Assembly (NCBI GenBank): GCA_002422955.1
Contig: DITY01000321.1
Coordinates: forward strand, 1 to 22,071
DNA from: Planctomycetaceae bacterium UBA6172
GTDB taxonomy: Bacteria; Planctomycetota; Planctomycetia; Pirellulales; Pirellulaceae
Length of the DNA: 22,071 bases
Reading direction: 5' to 3'
Position numbers and translations under genes: made by a program. Of this stretch, positions 13,709 through 22,071 are shown piece after piece (within the stretch, counting starts at the first letter, position 1; every line of letters starts with the position of its first letter). Below the pieces are notes generated by a model. The model made no database searches. It was not told where the DNA came from and saw nothing but the letters and a program-made list of their open reading frames with translations.

Positions 13709-15523
13709 TCACTCCGGCGTCAGCAATCGTTCGATGCGGTCGAACTCACCCTCGATATCGGTCCCGCGATAGAACGACACCCAGCCGATCAAGTGGCTGG
13801 TTTGTCCCGGGAGGCAATCGGGAAACTGGGGGTCCGAATGGATGCAAGGGCAGGGCGGGTTCGCCCATGGCCGCTGACAGGATTGCCAGGCGGTGATCAC
13901 CCAAGCATCGCCGGCGGCATTGCGGCAGGCGACCAACGGATGCCGGATCACGGTGTTCTGACCCGACTGGGCTTCAAATCCCGTCGCCCGCGCCAGCATC
14001 ACGCAGTTCTGCACCACCACCCCGCGAAGTGTCTCCGGCGTGCCGTTGCGGACCCACATCTCGAAGCGAACGTGATCCTCGCCGGGAATCGCCTGCGTCC
14101 CGAATGACACCCCGTTCGGCAGTGACCGTTCCATCGCCCAACCGCCGGGGATCGCTTGCCATTCCACGGGCTGCAGTTCGAGCTGTTGCCGGTCCCACAC
14201 GGTCGGCACGTGCGTATGGGCCAAGTACAGCAACTCGCGTCCCGTCGCGGGCTCCCACCAAATCGCTTCAGGAAAATCGGCGACGACATAGCCGCCGTCT
14301 TGCCACGGCGCGAATAGGCTCAACTTCGTCTCCCGCTGCGGCCGCAGCGCCCCGTCGCGAAAACCGGTCCGGGGATGCCTGCCTCCAGGATACGGCAGCA
14401 CCCGAAGCACCGCGGGCTGTTCGGCCTGGGCAGCGATCGGCGTAGGCGTTGCGTCGGGCCGCGTTGCACTCGCCCCGAAACCGTCCGCGGAAGTCAATCC
14501 GAGACGGGTCAACGCATCGCTCAATTCCGCGACGCTCAGGCCCGTCGCCGCTTGCATTTCCGCGATCGAATAGCGGTGATGCTCCGCCATGTTGACGAGC
14601 CAAAATCGTAGCTCACGTTCATCGCGCGGCTTGCGGAAGGAATCGAACGATTGCCCTCGCGCGAGCCTCGCTTGGCGATCAACGATCACCCCCTCGGGAT
14701 CCTGCGGCGCCACGTCGGGGTCGACATACTTTGCCAAGTCCCGCATCGCGATCACCTGGTACTTTTCCCGCGCCAAGTGGCTCATGTACATCTCGAACTT
14801 GTCGGGCGAAGTGTTGACCCAGGGATGAGCGGTATCGGGGACACCGTGAAACTGCAGCACGATCACCTTGCCACCGCCACCCTGGTCGAGCGCGCGGCGA
14901 AAATCATCGAACTCCCAATCCGGCCGCGCGTCGCCCGCCGTCGGGATCAGCAGCGGATGATCGGTGCCGGGCTCGTATCCGCAGCCCCGGCCCCGGCCGT
15001 AGGGAAACTCCGGCGCGCCGCCGCGGCGGGCGAAGCGGATGCCGAGTTGCTTGAGCCGCTCGAGTGCCTGGGTCGTGAACGCGTTGCCCGGCCAAGCGAA
15101 CGAGACCGGATCCGGGATCTGATGCTGGCGGCAAGCGTCACGGATGGCCGTCAACTGCTCCGCCACTTGGTCGACCCGTTGCTCGGTGATCGCCAGGTGA
15201 TCACGGGTGTGGTTGCCGATTTCGAAACCGTCGCGATGCAGCTCCGCGATCTCGTCCCAGGTCATGTAATCCCGCTTGTTCGAGGCGAAGTCGAAGCCCT
15301 CCGTGATGAAGAACGTCGCCCCGAATCCGTACTTGATCAAGATCGGGCGAACGACTTCGAAGTGCGACCGGACGGAATCATCGAACGTCAGGACGACGAG
15401 CTTGCTGGGGATCGGTTCCAGCCCCCAGCAGCGTGCCGGCATACCTAAGGCGAATAGGACCAAACCGACCAACAGCCCGCGCGGCCAAGAACGGAAGCGA
15501 GAAACGACAGTGAGGGAAGGCAT
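13709..15523 (-). CDS. Secreted polysaccharide deacetylase family protein with C-terminal extension
   Basis: Likely zinc-dependent hydrolase that removes N- or O-acetyl groups from an extracellular glycan; 604 residues. An N-terminal signal (hydrophobic core GLLVGLVLFALGM) is followed by the NodB domain. Motif 1 is LTFDDS (about 45-50, with Ser where Gly is usual), motif 2 is NHTRDH (His 105 and His 109 as metal ligands), motif 3 is FAWPGN, and a late motif is LQFHGVP (His 226). YEPGTDHPLLIPT is also typical of planctomycete members. Residues 320-604 form an unassigned, Trp-rich, probably beta-type region. I chose ATG 15523 because the signal peptide starts there; no ribosome site is seen. 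A GTG at 15616, touching the preceding stop, would add 31 hydrophobic residues. It follows the haem dehydrogenase gene on the same strand. Confidence 0.83.
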   Translation of the reverse strand: MPSLTVVSRFRSWPRGLLVGLVLFALGMPARCWGLEPIPSKLVVLTFDDSVRSHFEVVRPILIKYGFGATFFITEGFDFASNKRDYMTWDEIAELHRDGFEIGNHTRDHLAITEQRVDQVAEQLTAIRDACRQHQIPDPVSFAWPGNAFTTQALERLKQLGIRFARRGGAPEFPYGRGRGCGYEPGTDHPLLIPTAGDARPDWEFDDFRRALDQGGGGKVIVLQFHGVPDTAHPWVNTSPDKFEMYMSHLAREKYQVIAMRDLAKYVDPDVAPQDPEGVIVDRQARLARGQSFDSFRKPRDERELRFWLVNMAEHHRYSIAEMQAATGLSVAELSDALTRLGLTSADGFGASATRPDATPTPIAAQAEQPAVLRVLPYPGGRHPRTGFRDGALRPQRETKLSLFAPWQDGGYVVADFPEAIWWEPATGRELLYLAHTHVPTVWDRQQLELQPVEWQAIPGGWAMERSLPNGVSFGTQAIPGEDHVRFEMWVRNGTPETLRGVVVQNCVMLARATGFEAQSGQNTVIRHPLVACRNAAGDAWVITAWQSCQRPWANPPCPCIHSDPQFPDCLPGQTSHLIGWVSFYRGTDIEGEFDRIERLLTPE

Positions 15524-15616
15524 GCGAAGGCCGTAGGAAATCGAGGACGAGAGCAGAAGAAAAGAAACGGGAACTAGCAACGAACCGACTCGACAAACCC
15601 ACCCCCCACCCGCCAC

Positions 15617-18600
15617 TCATTCGGCTGGCAACGGAACCTGTGCCGGACCGCCGAGGTAAGCGATCAGTTCGACCACCTGGCGGATCGACAATTGCTCCAA
15701 CAACCCCTCGGGCATCACCGACAACGGCGAGGTGGTCTGACTTTCGATCTCGTCCGCCGGCACGACGACGCGTTCGTTGGTCGTCTGAATGGTCACCGCC
15801 TGGTCGGACTGTGCGACCAACAGCCCGGTGATCAGGCGACCCGAGTCGGTTTGGATGACTTGCATCTGATAATCCTTCGCGACCGAGGCGCTGGGGTCGA
15901 GCAAGTTCTCCAGCAGATAAACGAGCTGGGTGCGTTGGGAACCGGTCAGCTCGGGGCCGATGTCGGAACCGTGACCGAACAGCTTATGGCAATTCGCGCA
16001 GCGGGCTTCGAACAATGCCCGCCCCGCGGAAAGGTCCGCCACGGCGAGCTTTTCCGGCGTGATCGCTTTCTGGTAGCGCGCGATGGCCTCGACCTTGTCT
16101 TGAGGGGTCGAACGAACCTGTCCCCACAAGCGGACCACGCGTTCGCTCAGCGCCGGATCGCCCAAGCTTTGCAGTTGTCGCGCGGTGAAGGCGGTCAGAT
16201 CGGTGCGCGGGATCGCGTCGGCTTCGACCGCATCGAGTAGCCGCGTCGCCCACGCCTTCCTTGAGGCGAGCGTTTGCAACGCGTCTTGCCTAGTCGCGGG
16301 GTCGAAGTCGCGATACCGCTGCAGCAGCGCCTCCGCCGTGTCGGCATGGTCGTATTCGGCCAGCCCGCGAACGGCGGCGCCGCGGATCGCGGCGTCATCG
16401 ATCCACCCGAGCAGCACCTCAGCAAAACGCGGCGGCTTCTTGGCGACCAACGTTTTCACCGCCAGCGCGCGGGCGTCGGCGGCCAGCGTCCGGTCACCCG
16501 CCGACTCGCGCAGCGCCTCGACCGCCGCCGGGTCATCGAACACGAGCGCCAACCGCGTCGCGGCCGGCCGCACGGCGGCGACCTGCCGCAATCGCGAATA
16601 GGCGTTCGCCCAAGCGTCTGGCTGGGGCACGGTTCGCCGGCCTTCAAAACCGGTCAACAGCCCCGCGATCCAGTCCTGCTGCGTCTCGGGATCGTCCGTC
16701 GCGGCCAGGCGCCGTACGACCGCGTCAATCGCCTCTGGGACACCCCCTTCGGCAACCCGCCGGGCGATGTGGCGGCGCAGCAGCGGAATTCGCGTCTGGT
16801 CTCCCAAACCGATGAACGCGGCCGGATCGGCGTTGTACAGCGGCTCGGCCGCGTACCAAATCATCAGCGGCAGGTTCGCATCCTCGGCATCTTCGCCGCG
16901 GAGCGAGAGTGGGGTCAGGATCGGCCACCGCGCGGCCAACGGCAACCGCTGCAACGCGCTGGTGAGCGCCAACCGCACCAAGGCCGACGGCTCGGTCTCC
17001 GCCCGGGTCGCCAACGCACGGAGCATCTTCGGGGTCAGCCGTTCGGCTCGTTCGCACAGCAATTGAATCACCCAGGCGCGGACATACTCGTTGGGGTGAG
17101 CTAACTGCGTCGCTAAGAAATCCGCATCGATTCCGCTCGTGGCATGCAGCGTCCACAACGCCCGCAGCTTGCGAGGAATCTCCTCGTGATCCTGGTAGAT
17201 GCCGCGCAACTGGCGATGCGCCGCGCTCAGGTCCCCCCCCGCGGCCAAGCGTTCCTGCAACAACCGCCGGGCATGTCGGACGTACCAATCGTTGGGATGC
17301 AATTGCAACTCGACCAGCTCCCTATCGCTGAGTGAGCTCAACTTCAAGACTTCGTGGCGAAGCTGCCCGTAGCTGATCTTGAAGATCCGGCCGGTCTCGC
17401 GCCGGGTGTTTTTGACCGAGTGGCATTCGCCGGTATCCGACCAATCGCTGGAATACACCGCGCCATCGGGACCGTACTGCAACGTCACTCCCATGAACCA
17501 CGGGTCGGCCGATCGCATCAGATCAGGGCCATGCGAAGCGACATAGCCCGATCCGTGACGACGCAGGAAATCTTGATTGATCCGTTTGCCGTGAATGTTG
17601 TGCATGAAGACATGGTTGCGATATTCCTGTGGCCAATTGTCGCCGAGGTAAATCATCGTGCCGCAGTGCGCATGTCCGCCGCCCGCGAGATCCTCGGCCG
17701 TGGAACCCAAGCCGTCGCGAACGTTTTGGGTGCCGACGAAGTGCAAATGATCGGCGATCGTATCGATCCGCTGGTACGCGTAGCGGCTGGAGTCACGGTT
17801 TCGCCACGGTTCGTAATGCGCCCCCTGGATGACATGAAACAGATGCGGGTTCACGCAGTTGCAGACGAACGCCTGCCCATAATCGTTCCAGTCGATTCCC
17901 CACGGATTGGTCGTGCCGTCCGCGAACGGTTCCCAGACATGTCGGATCGGGTGATAGCGGTAGACCCCGCCGTCGAACACTTGCCGCTGCGACTCGGGCG
18001 TTCCCGGTTTGCCAATTTTTGACCAGTTGGTGCGGCCGTGCGTGCCATACAGCCAACCGTCCGGCCCCCAGGCGAAGCCGTTAGCCAAGTTATGAGAATT
18101 GGCATGGTTTCCGAACCCGTCCAATAAGACTTGCGGCTCGCGATCCGGAACGTCGTCGCCGTCGGCATCGGGGATGAAGTAAAAATAGGGAGGGGACATC
18201 ACCCAGGCGCCGCCGAACCCGACCTCGATCCCCGTGACGTAGTTCAGCTGGTCGTAAAAGACCGTCCGCTTGTCGGCACGACCGTCGCCGTCGGTATCTT
18301 CCAAGATCACGATCCGGTCGCCCGGCTTCGTCCCGTGGTGCGGGTAATTGTAAGCCTCCGCCACCCACAATCGCCCACGATCATCGATGCAAAATCCGAT
18401 CGGCTGCTGCACGTCCGGTTCGCCCGCGAACAGCCGCACATGAAAGCCGTCGGGGACGACCATCGTGCTCGCCGCCTGCTCCGCCGGCAGCGGCGATTCG
18501 GTCTCGATCTCGGCCGCCAGGGTGCCTATCGCGGTGCTCGCCAGCCAGCCGATCAGCAGCAGGCATCGCCCGGCGCGGACCGTCCGAGGTGGGCGTGAGA

Positions 18601-18634
18601 TCCGACAAAGCGAGGACAGGATGGCATTCTTCAT
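15617..18634 (-). CDS. PVC-type membrane-bound dehydrogenase with C-terminal haem (CxxCH) domain
   Basis: Large exported protein of 1005 residues, expected to oxidise an unknown substrate, probably a carbohydrate, and pass electrons to c-type haem. A signal peptide (core LLLIGWLASTAIGTLAA) is followed by a beta-propeller dehydrogenase domain at about 55-425. This carries two DxDGD-type calcium-like loops (DTDGDGRADK and DADGDDVPD). HEAT-like helical repeats fill about 450-840, and the C-terminal domain has CANCH (Cys 879, Cys 882, His 883). The architecture matches the two-part family defined by TIGR02604 and TIGR02603. I chose ATG 18634 because AGGA lies 6 bases upstream and the signal peptide begins there; an ATG 54 bases earlier is possible. 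The deacetylase gene follows on the same strand. Confidence 0.92.
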   Translation of the reverse strand: MKNAILSSLCRISRPPRTVRAGRCLLLIGWLASTAIGTLAAEIETESPLPAEQAASTMVVPDGFHVRLFAGEPDVQQPIGFCIDDRGRLWVAEAYNYPHHGTKPGDRIVILEDTDGDGRADKRTVFYDQLNYVTGIEVGFGGAWVMSPPYFYFIPDADGDDVPDREPQVLLDGFGNHANSHNLANGFAWGPDGWLYGTHGRTNWSKIGKPGTPESQRQVFDGGVYRYHPIRHVWEPFADGTTNPWGIDWNDYGQAFVCNCVNPHLFHVIQGAHYEPWRNRDSSRYAYQRIDTIADHLHFVGTQNVRDGLGSTAEDLAGGGHAHCGTMIYLGDNWPQEYRNHVFMHNIHGKRINQDFLRRHGSGYVASHGPDLMRSADPWFMGVTLQYGPDGAVYSSDWSDTGECHSVKNTRRETGRIFKISYGQLRHEVLKLSSLSDRELVELQLHPNDWYVRHARRLLQERLAAGGDLSAAHRQLRGIYQDHEEIPRKLRALWTLHATSGIDADFLATQLAHPNEYVRAWVIQLLCERAERLTPKMLRALATRAETEPSALVRLALTSALQRLPLAARWPILTPLSLRGEDAEDANLPLMIWYAAEPLYNADPAAFIGLGDQTRIPLLRRHIARRVAEGGVPEAIDAVVRRLAATDDPETQQDWIAGLLTGFEGRRTVPQPDAWANAYSRLRQVAAVRPAATRLALVFDDPAAVEALRESAGDRTLAADARALAVKTLVAKKPPRFAEVLLGWIDDAAIRGAAVRGLAEYDHADTAEALLQRYRDFDPATRQDALQTLASRKAWATRLLDAVEADAIPRTDLTAFTARQLQSLGDPALSERVVRLWGQVRSTPQDKVEAIARYQKAITPEKLAVADLSAGRALFEARCANCHKLFGHGSDIGPELTGSQRTQLVYLLENLLDPSASVAKDYQMQVIQTDSGRLITGLLVAQSDQAVTIQTTNERVVVPADEIESQTTSPLSVMPEGLLEQLSIRQVVELIAYLGGPAQVPLPAE

Positions 18635-18973
18635 GAGGAATCCTGACGACAGGAGCGCTGGCTTGAGAACGGGCGGGCAGGGCATCACAACACGTCCACG
18701 CGGACCCGGGTAGGGCCGCGTGAAACTCGCTTCTGAGTCTCACCGACAACGGACTGCCGGTCAACTTGCCGACCGAATCCCGGCCGCGGGACGCCGTCTC
18801 AATCCGCGACCGTCCAAAGCGATTTTTCCTTTTTTTTGCCCGCTATTGCGGAAACGGCTCGACAACCCTGGTAAACTCGAAATCGCGATGCGAAATCGAC
18901 CGCCATGTTGATGGGGTCCGATCTTCGCCGCTCGCCTCCCGCCTGCCCGTACCCCCACCTTAAAAGTCCGGCC
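18635..18973. promoter_or_regulatory. Divergent control region between the two CxxCH gene blocks
   Basis: This gap separates the minus-strand dehydrogenase from the plus-strand DUF1549 gene. A T-rich tract (T5-CC-T8, 18823-18837) stands out from the GC-rich background. About 35 bp further is TAAACT (18872-18877), a -10-like element with no good -35; TTGCGG at 18846-18851 is 20 bases away. The T-tract could act like an UP element for the plus-strand promoter. The part from 18905 on may be coding if the DUF1549 gene uses its first ATG. Confidence 0.35.
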
Positions 18974-21481
18974 ATGTTCATGTTGCTGACCGCGGCACGG
19001 CTCGCCACTTGGGCCAGCGACTTTCTTCGCTCCGCCGGTTCAACCGCGGTTGGCCGAGTCGCCCTGCTAGCGGTCGTCGCAGCGGTCGCGAACAGCCACC
19101 AGGCCGTTGCCGAGGAACCCGCGGCTGCGGCCGTCGCGCCACCAACAGCCATCGCGACCCCACCCGCTGCCGTGGTGGAACCGCTGCATCGCCGCATCGA
19201 TGCGGAGGTGGAGAAGGTGGCGATCGGACCGTTGGCCCCGACCTGCGGCGACGCCGATTTTGTCCGCCGCGTCTATCTCGATCTGACCGGCATCATCCCA
19301 CCCCCGGAAAAGGTCAAGGAGTTCCTCGCCGATCCGGCACCCGACAAACGGACCGCCTTGATCGACGCCTTGATCGATAGCCCGGAGTTCTCCCGTCACT
19401 TCGCGGTGCAATTGGACGTGCTGCTGTTGGATCGCCGGAACGAGAAGTATGTCGACCGCAAAGTCTGGGAGACTTATTTGATCGATGCGATCGTCCGACG
19501 CAAACCGCTCGACCAAATGTTCCGCGAATTCATCGCGCCGGACATCACCGGCAGCGACGTCACGGCGGCGAGGAAGTTCTTGCTGACCAGCACCGTCGAG
19601 CCACACGCGATGACCCGCGACGTCGGCCGGATCGTGTTTGGGATGGACCTGCAGTGTGCGCAGTGCCATGACCACCCGCTGATCAGCGATTATTACCAAG
19701 AAGACTACTACGGGCTGTTCGCTTTTCTGAATCGCACCAGCCTGTTCGAAGACCCCGCCAGCAAGACCGGGGTCCTGGCCGAGAAGCCCGATGGCGAAGC
19801 GGCGTTTGAGTCGGTCTTCACCGGGACCGGCAAACCGTTGATGCAACCGCGAGTGCCTCGGGGGGCGACGCTGTATGTCGAACCTAAACTGACCGGGGAC
19901 GAAGCGTTCAAGGTTAAACCGGATAAGGAGCATGCCGCCAAGCCGGTCTTTAGCCGCCGCGAGGCGCTGGCGAAAATGTTGGCCGACAGTACCCAGTTTC
20001 GACGCAATTTGGCGAATCGGTTGTGGTCGCTGCTGATCGGCCGCGGGCTGGTTCATCCGACCGATTTTCATTACGCCGACAATCCCCCCGTCAACCCGCC
20101 GCTGCTAACGCTGCTAGCCACTGACCTCGCCCAGAGCGGCTTTGACTTACGACACTTCGTCCGCGAGGTGTTGTTGTCGCGCACCTACCAGCGGGACTGC
20201 GTCGCGCCCCGTCCGGAGACGATCAACCTCGCCGACATCCGCTCGCGGAAAGTCAGCCTGAGTGGCGAACGTGAGACGTGGCTGGCGGGGACCGAGCGTC
20301 TGCGGGGCGAAGTGACCGCGGCGCGGACCGCCTGGCTGGAAGCGGTGACGACCAACGAACAGGTGGCCAGCGAATTGGCGCCGCAGGAGACGAAGCTGAC
20401 CGAGGCTCGAGCGGCCGCCACGACCGCCGAAACGGCACACCAAGAAACGCAGAAGGCGCTCGACCAATTGGTGGCCCGCGCCACACCGATCGAGACGGTG
20501 TTGGTCGCCACCAAGACCGCACTGGAACAAATTAGCGACGAGCCCGCCCTGACCCAGTCACTGGCCGCGTTGCAGGCGCGCTCCGGCGAATTGGCAACGG
20601 CGATCGCCGCCGCCAAGACCGCGCACGAAACGCAGACCGCCATGCTGACTCAAGCTCGCGCGGGGGTCACGGAGATCGAATCGGCAGTCCTGGCCTTGGC
20701 CGCCCGTAAGCTCCCACCCGAGCGATTGGTCGAACTCGAACAGACGCACCTCGCGCTGGCGCCCCAGCTGCAGGATACCGATGCGACCCGTCGCCTGGTC
20801 GACGCCCAACTTGCCCTGTGTGACCAGATGCTCGAATACCCGGCGGTGGCTCAGGCCGATGCCTTGCGGGCCGAAGCGGTCTGGCAAGGGATCGTCGATC
20901 GCTGGTCGCTGTGCGGTCAAGTCGCGCCGCTGAAGCCGTTGACCCCGGAACAGTTAGCGGCCAGCGCGATGCGGGCCACCGGATTCCTGGCCCGCTCGGA
21001 AGCGGCCGCTAAGGCGGCGCTGGAAAAGACTCCGCCCCCGGAACTGGCGGATGCCAACCTGCCGGAAGCCGAAAAATCGCTGGTGATGCAGGTCGCGCTC
21101 CAAGCCGCACTGCTCGAACAGCTCCGCGGCAATGTCAATCAGTTCGTCGGTCAATTCGGCGGACTCTCGGGCGAAGAGTTCCAAGCCACGGTCAATCAGG
21201 CGCTGTTTTTGGGCAACAGCCCGACCGTCAACCAGTGGCTCACGCCCGGTGGCGACACCTTGATCGGCCGGCTCAAAGATCAAGCCGATACCGACGCGTT
21301 GGCCGATGAGCTCAGCATGGCGGTGCTGTCACGGCCCGCGACAGTCGAAGAGCGGGCCGACTTCGCTCAATTCCTCAGCCCACCGGCCGAGCCCGCCGCC
21401 GCTCCGCCCGACCGAGCGGTCGCGCTGGGCGAATGGGTTTGGGCGTTGATCACCAGTAACGAGTTTCGCTTCAACCACTAA
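18974..21481 (+). CDS. DUF1549/DUF1553 secreted protein with CxxCH motif and inserted coiled coil
   Basis: Planctomycete-type exported protein, 835 residues from this start, of unproven function. Numbered from the alternative ATG 18905 (858 residues), it has a hydrophobic signal at about 52-69 (VALLAVVAAVANSHQAVA). DUF1549 follows (about 95-280), with FVRRVYLDLTGIIP and the haem-type motif CAQCHDHP (Cys 251, Cys 254, His 255). The first part of DUF1553 is at 350-435 (NRLWSLLIGRGLV). A charged Ala/Glu/Thr-rich coiled coil spans about 455-665, and the rest of DUF1553 ends at EWVWALITSNEFRFNH. Two coiled-coil segments resemble each other (TAHQETQKAL near 510 and TAHETQTAML near 572). I prefer ATG 18974 because it gives a shorter signal-peptide n-region. 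Neither start has a Shine-Dalgarno. DUF1501 follows after 24 bp. Confidence 0.88.
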   Translation: MFMLLTAARLATWASDFLRSAGSTAVGRVALLAVVAAVANSHQAVAEEPAAAAVAPPTAIATPPAAVVEPLHRRIDAEVEKVAIGPLAPTCGDADFVRRVYLDLTGIIPPPEKVKEFLADPAPDKRTALIDALIDSPEFSRHFAVQLDVLLLDRRNEKYVDRKVWETYLIDAIVRRKPLDQMFREFIAPDITGSDVTAARKFLLTSTVEPHAMTRDVGRIVFGMDLQCAQCHDHPLISDYYQEDYYGLFAFLNRTSLFEDPASKTGVLAEKPDGEAAFESVFTGTGKPLMQPRVPRGATLYVEPKLTGDEAFKVKPDKEHAAKPVFSRREALAKMLADSTQFRRNLANRLWSLLIGRGLVHPTDFHYADNPPVNPPLLTLLATDLAQSGFDLRHFVREVLLSRTYQRDCVAPRPETINLADIRSRKVSLSGERETWLAGTERLRGEVTAARTAWLEAVTTNEQVASELAPQETKLTEARAAATTAETAHQETQKALDQLVARATPIETVLVATKTALEQISDEPALTQSLAALQARSGELATAIAAAKTAHETQTAMLTQARAGVTEIESAVLALAARKLPPERLVELEQTHLALAPQLQDTDATRRLVDAQLALCDQMLEYPAVAQADALRAEAVWQGIVDRWSLCGQVAPLKPLTPEQLAASAMRATGFLARSEAAAKAALEKTPPPELADANLPEAEKSLVMQVALQAALLEQLRGNVNQFVGQFGGLSGEEFQATVNQALFLGNSPTVNQWLTPGGDTLIGRLKDQADTDALADELSMAVLSRPATVEERADFAQFLSPPAEPAAAPPDRAVALGEWVWALITSNEFRFNH

Positions 21482-21505
21482 CGGAATGCCTCCGGGTAAC
21501 GCGCG

Positions 21506-22071
21506 ATGAAATGCCAATACGCCTGCCGCTCGCAAGAGCATGTCGCCAGCCGTCGACAGTTCCTTCGCGGGGTCGCCTCGTCGACCGCCGCGGTCGGTGC
21601 CGTGGGGATTAGCGGAGCGGGGCTCGGCGGCCTGCTGTCCGGCAATCCGCTGATGGCCGACCAGCTCAAGGGTAAGCAAAAGCGAATCCTGACCGTGTTC
21701 CTGCACGGCGGCGTGTCGCAGTTGGAAAGCTGGGACCCGAAACCGGGCACTGACACCGGTGGGCCGTTCCGCGCGATCCCGACCTCGGTACCCGGCATCC
21801 ACATCAGCGAGCTGCTGCCCTACACGGCGAAGCAGATGCATCACCTGTCGCTGATCCGCAGCCTCGACACCAAGAACGATGACCACGCCAAAGGCCAGGA
21901 GGAAATGACCACCGGCCACAAGCGGATCCCCGGGACCGATTACCCGCACCTGGGCGCGGTGGCCGCCAAGTCATTAACCCCCGCCGATTTTTCCCTGCCG
22001 GGTCACATCCTGATCCAAGGTGCCGGGGCCGCCGGACGCGCCGCGTACCTCGGCCCGAAGTACAACAGCGT
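21506..22071 (+). CDS. DUF1501 Tat-exported protein, 3' truncated
   Basis: First 188 codons of a DUF1501 protein cut by the window edge; full members have about 400-480 residues. It opens MKCQYACRSQEHVASRRQFL, where SRRQFLRG (15-22) is a twin-arginine signal. An Ala/Gly-rich hydrophobic core follows. The mature part has FLHGGVSQLESWDPKPG (about 65-81), the standard opening of the DUF1501 domain, which is distantly related to alkaline phosphatase and sulfatase folds. It then reads SLIRSLDTKNDDHAKGQ and the histidine-rich TGHKRIPGTDYPHLG. Tat export suggests folding, and perhaps cofactor loading, before export. It starts 24 bp after the DUF1549/DUF1553 gene, the usual pairing of these families, and is probably in the same operon. 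Function is not established. Confidence 0.9.
   Translation, partial: MKCQYACRSQEHVASRRQFLRGVASSTAAVGAVGISGAGLGGLLSGNPLMADQLKGKQKRILTVFLHGGVSQLESWDPKPGTDTGGPFRAIPTSVPGIHISELLPYTAKQMHHLSLIRSLDTKNDDHAKGQEEMTTGHKRIPGTDYPHLGAVAAKSLTPADFSLPGHILIQGAGAAGRAAYLGPKYNS

Noticed and set aside
14651..15448. Plus-strand open frame (265 codons) opposite the deacetylase
   Set aside because: Shadow of the deacetylase NodB domain; no homology seen.
16274..17104. Plus-strand open frame (276 codons) opposite the haem dehydrogenase
   Set aside because: Shadow of the HEAT-repeat part of the dehydrogenase, biased composition only.
19067..20071. Minus-strand open frame (334 codons) opposite the DUF1549 gene
   Set aside because: The plus strand encodes recognisable DUF1549 motifs including CAQCH; the antisense translation is Arg/Gln/Asp-rich without motifs.

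Overview
The window is GC-rich chromosomal DNA from a member of the Planctomycetota, most likely a Pirellula/Rhodopirellula-type organism. The evidence is the right-hand third. It holds a secreted PVC-type dehydrogenase with a C-terminal CxxCH haem domain, a DUF1549/DUF1553 protein with its own CxxCH, and a DUF1501 Tat-exported protein. These families are expanded in planctomycetes. Many starts are GTG or TTG, and Shine-Dalgarno sites are often weak or absent, which also fits.

Layout. (1) 3-3306, + strand: the C-terminal part of a dihydrolipoamide dehydrogenase cut by the window edge, then a two-gene NatA/NatB-like ABC-2 exporter. (2) 3367-8130, - strand: a housekeeping cluster read right to left. 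It starts with a tiny, very basic protein of 29 residues, followed by xseB, an ispA-type farnesyl diphosphate synthase, dxs and nadK. Dxs and IspA act at the entry and in the middle of isoprenoid synthesis. NadK makes NADP, whose reduced form the pathway consumes. nadK overlaps dxs by 4 bp through a TTG start. (3) 8446-11716, + strand: an M48-like membrane metallopeptidase, a thiol peroxidase (tpx), and an RbsC-type sugar ABC permease that carries an unusual loop of about 90 residues and has no partner genes here. (4) 11916-13668, + strand: a compact cassette of a soluble YbjQ protein, a membrane-anchored YbjQ-like protein and a PrsW-type intramembrane protease. The last two overlap by ATGA. 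(5) 13709-18634, - strand: the secreted haem dehydrogenase followed by a polysaccharide deacetylase with a long extra C-terminal half. (6) 18974 to the edge, + strand: the DUF1549/DUF1553 protein interrupted by a long coiled coil, then DUF1501, divergent from block 5.

The best candidates for something not well described are the YbjQ/YbjQ/PrsW cassette, the 29-residue basic ORF ahead of xseB, the coiled-coil insertion in the DUF1549/DUF1553 protein, and the inserted loop in the RbsC-like permease. I saw no tRNA, rRNA, CRISPR array, insertion sequence or phage gene. All calls come from reading the sequence; no database search was run.
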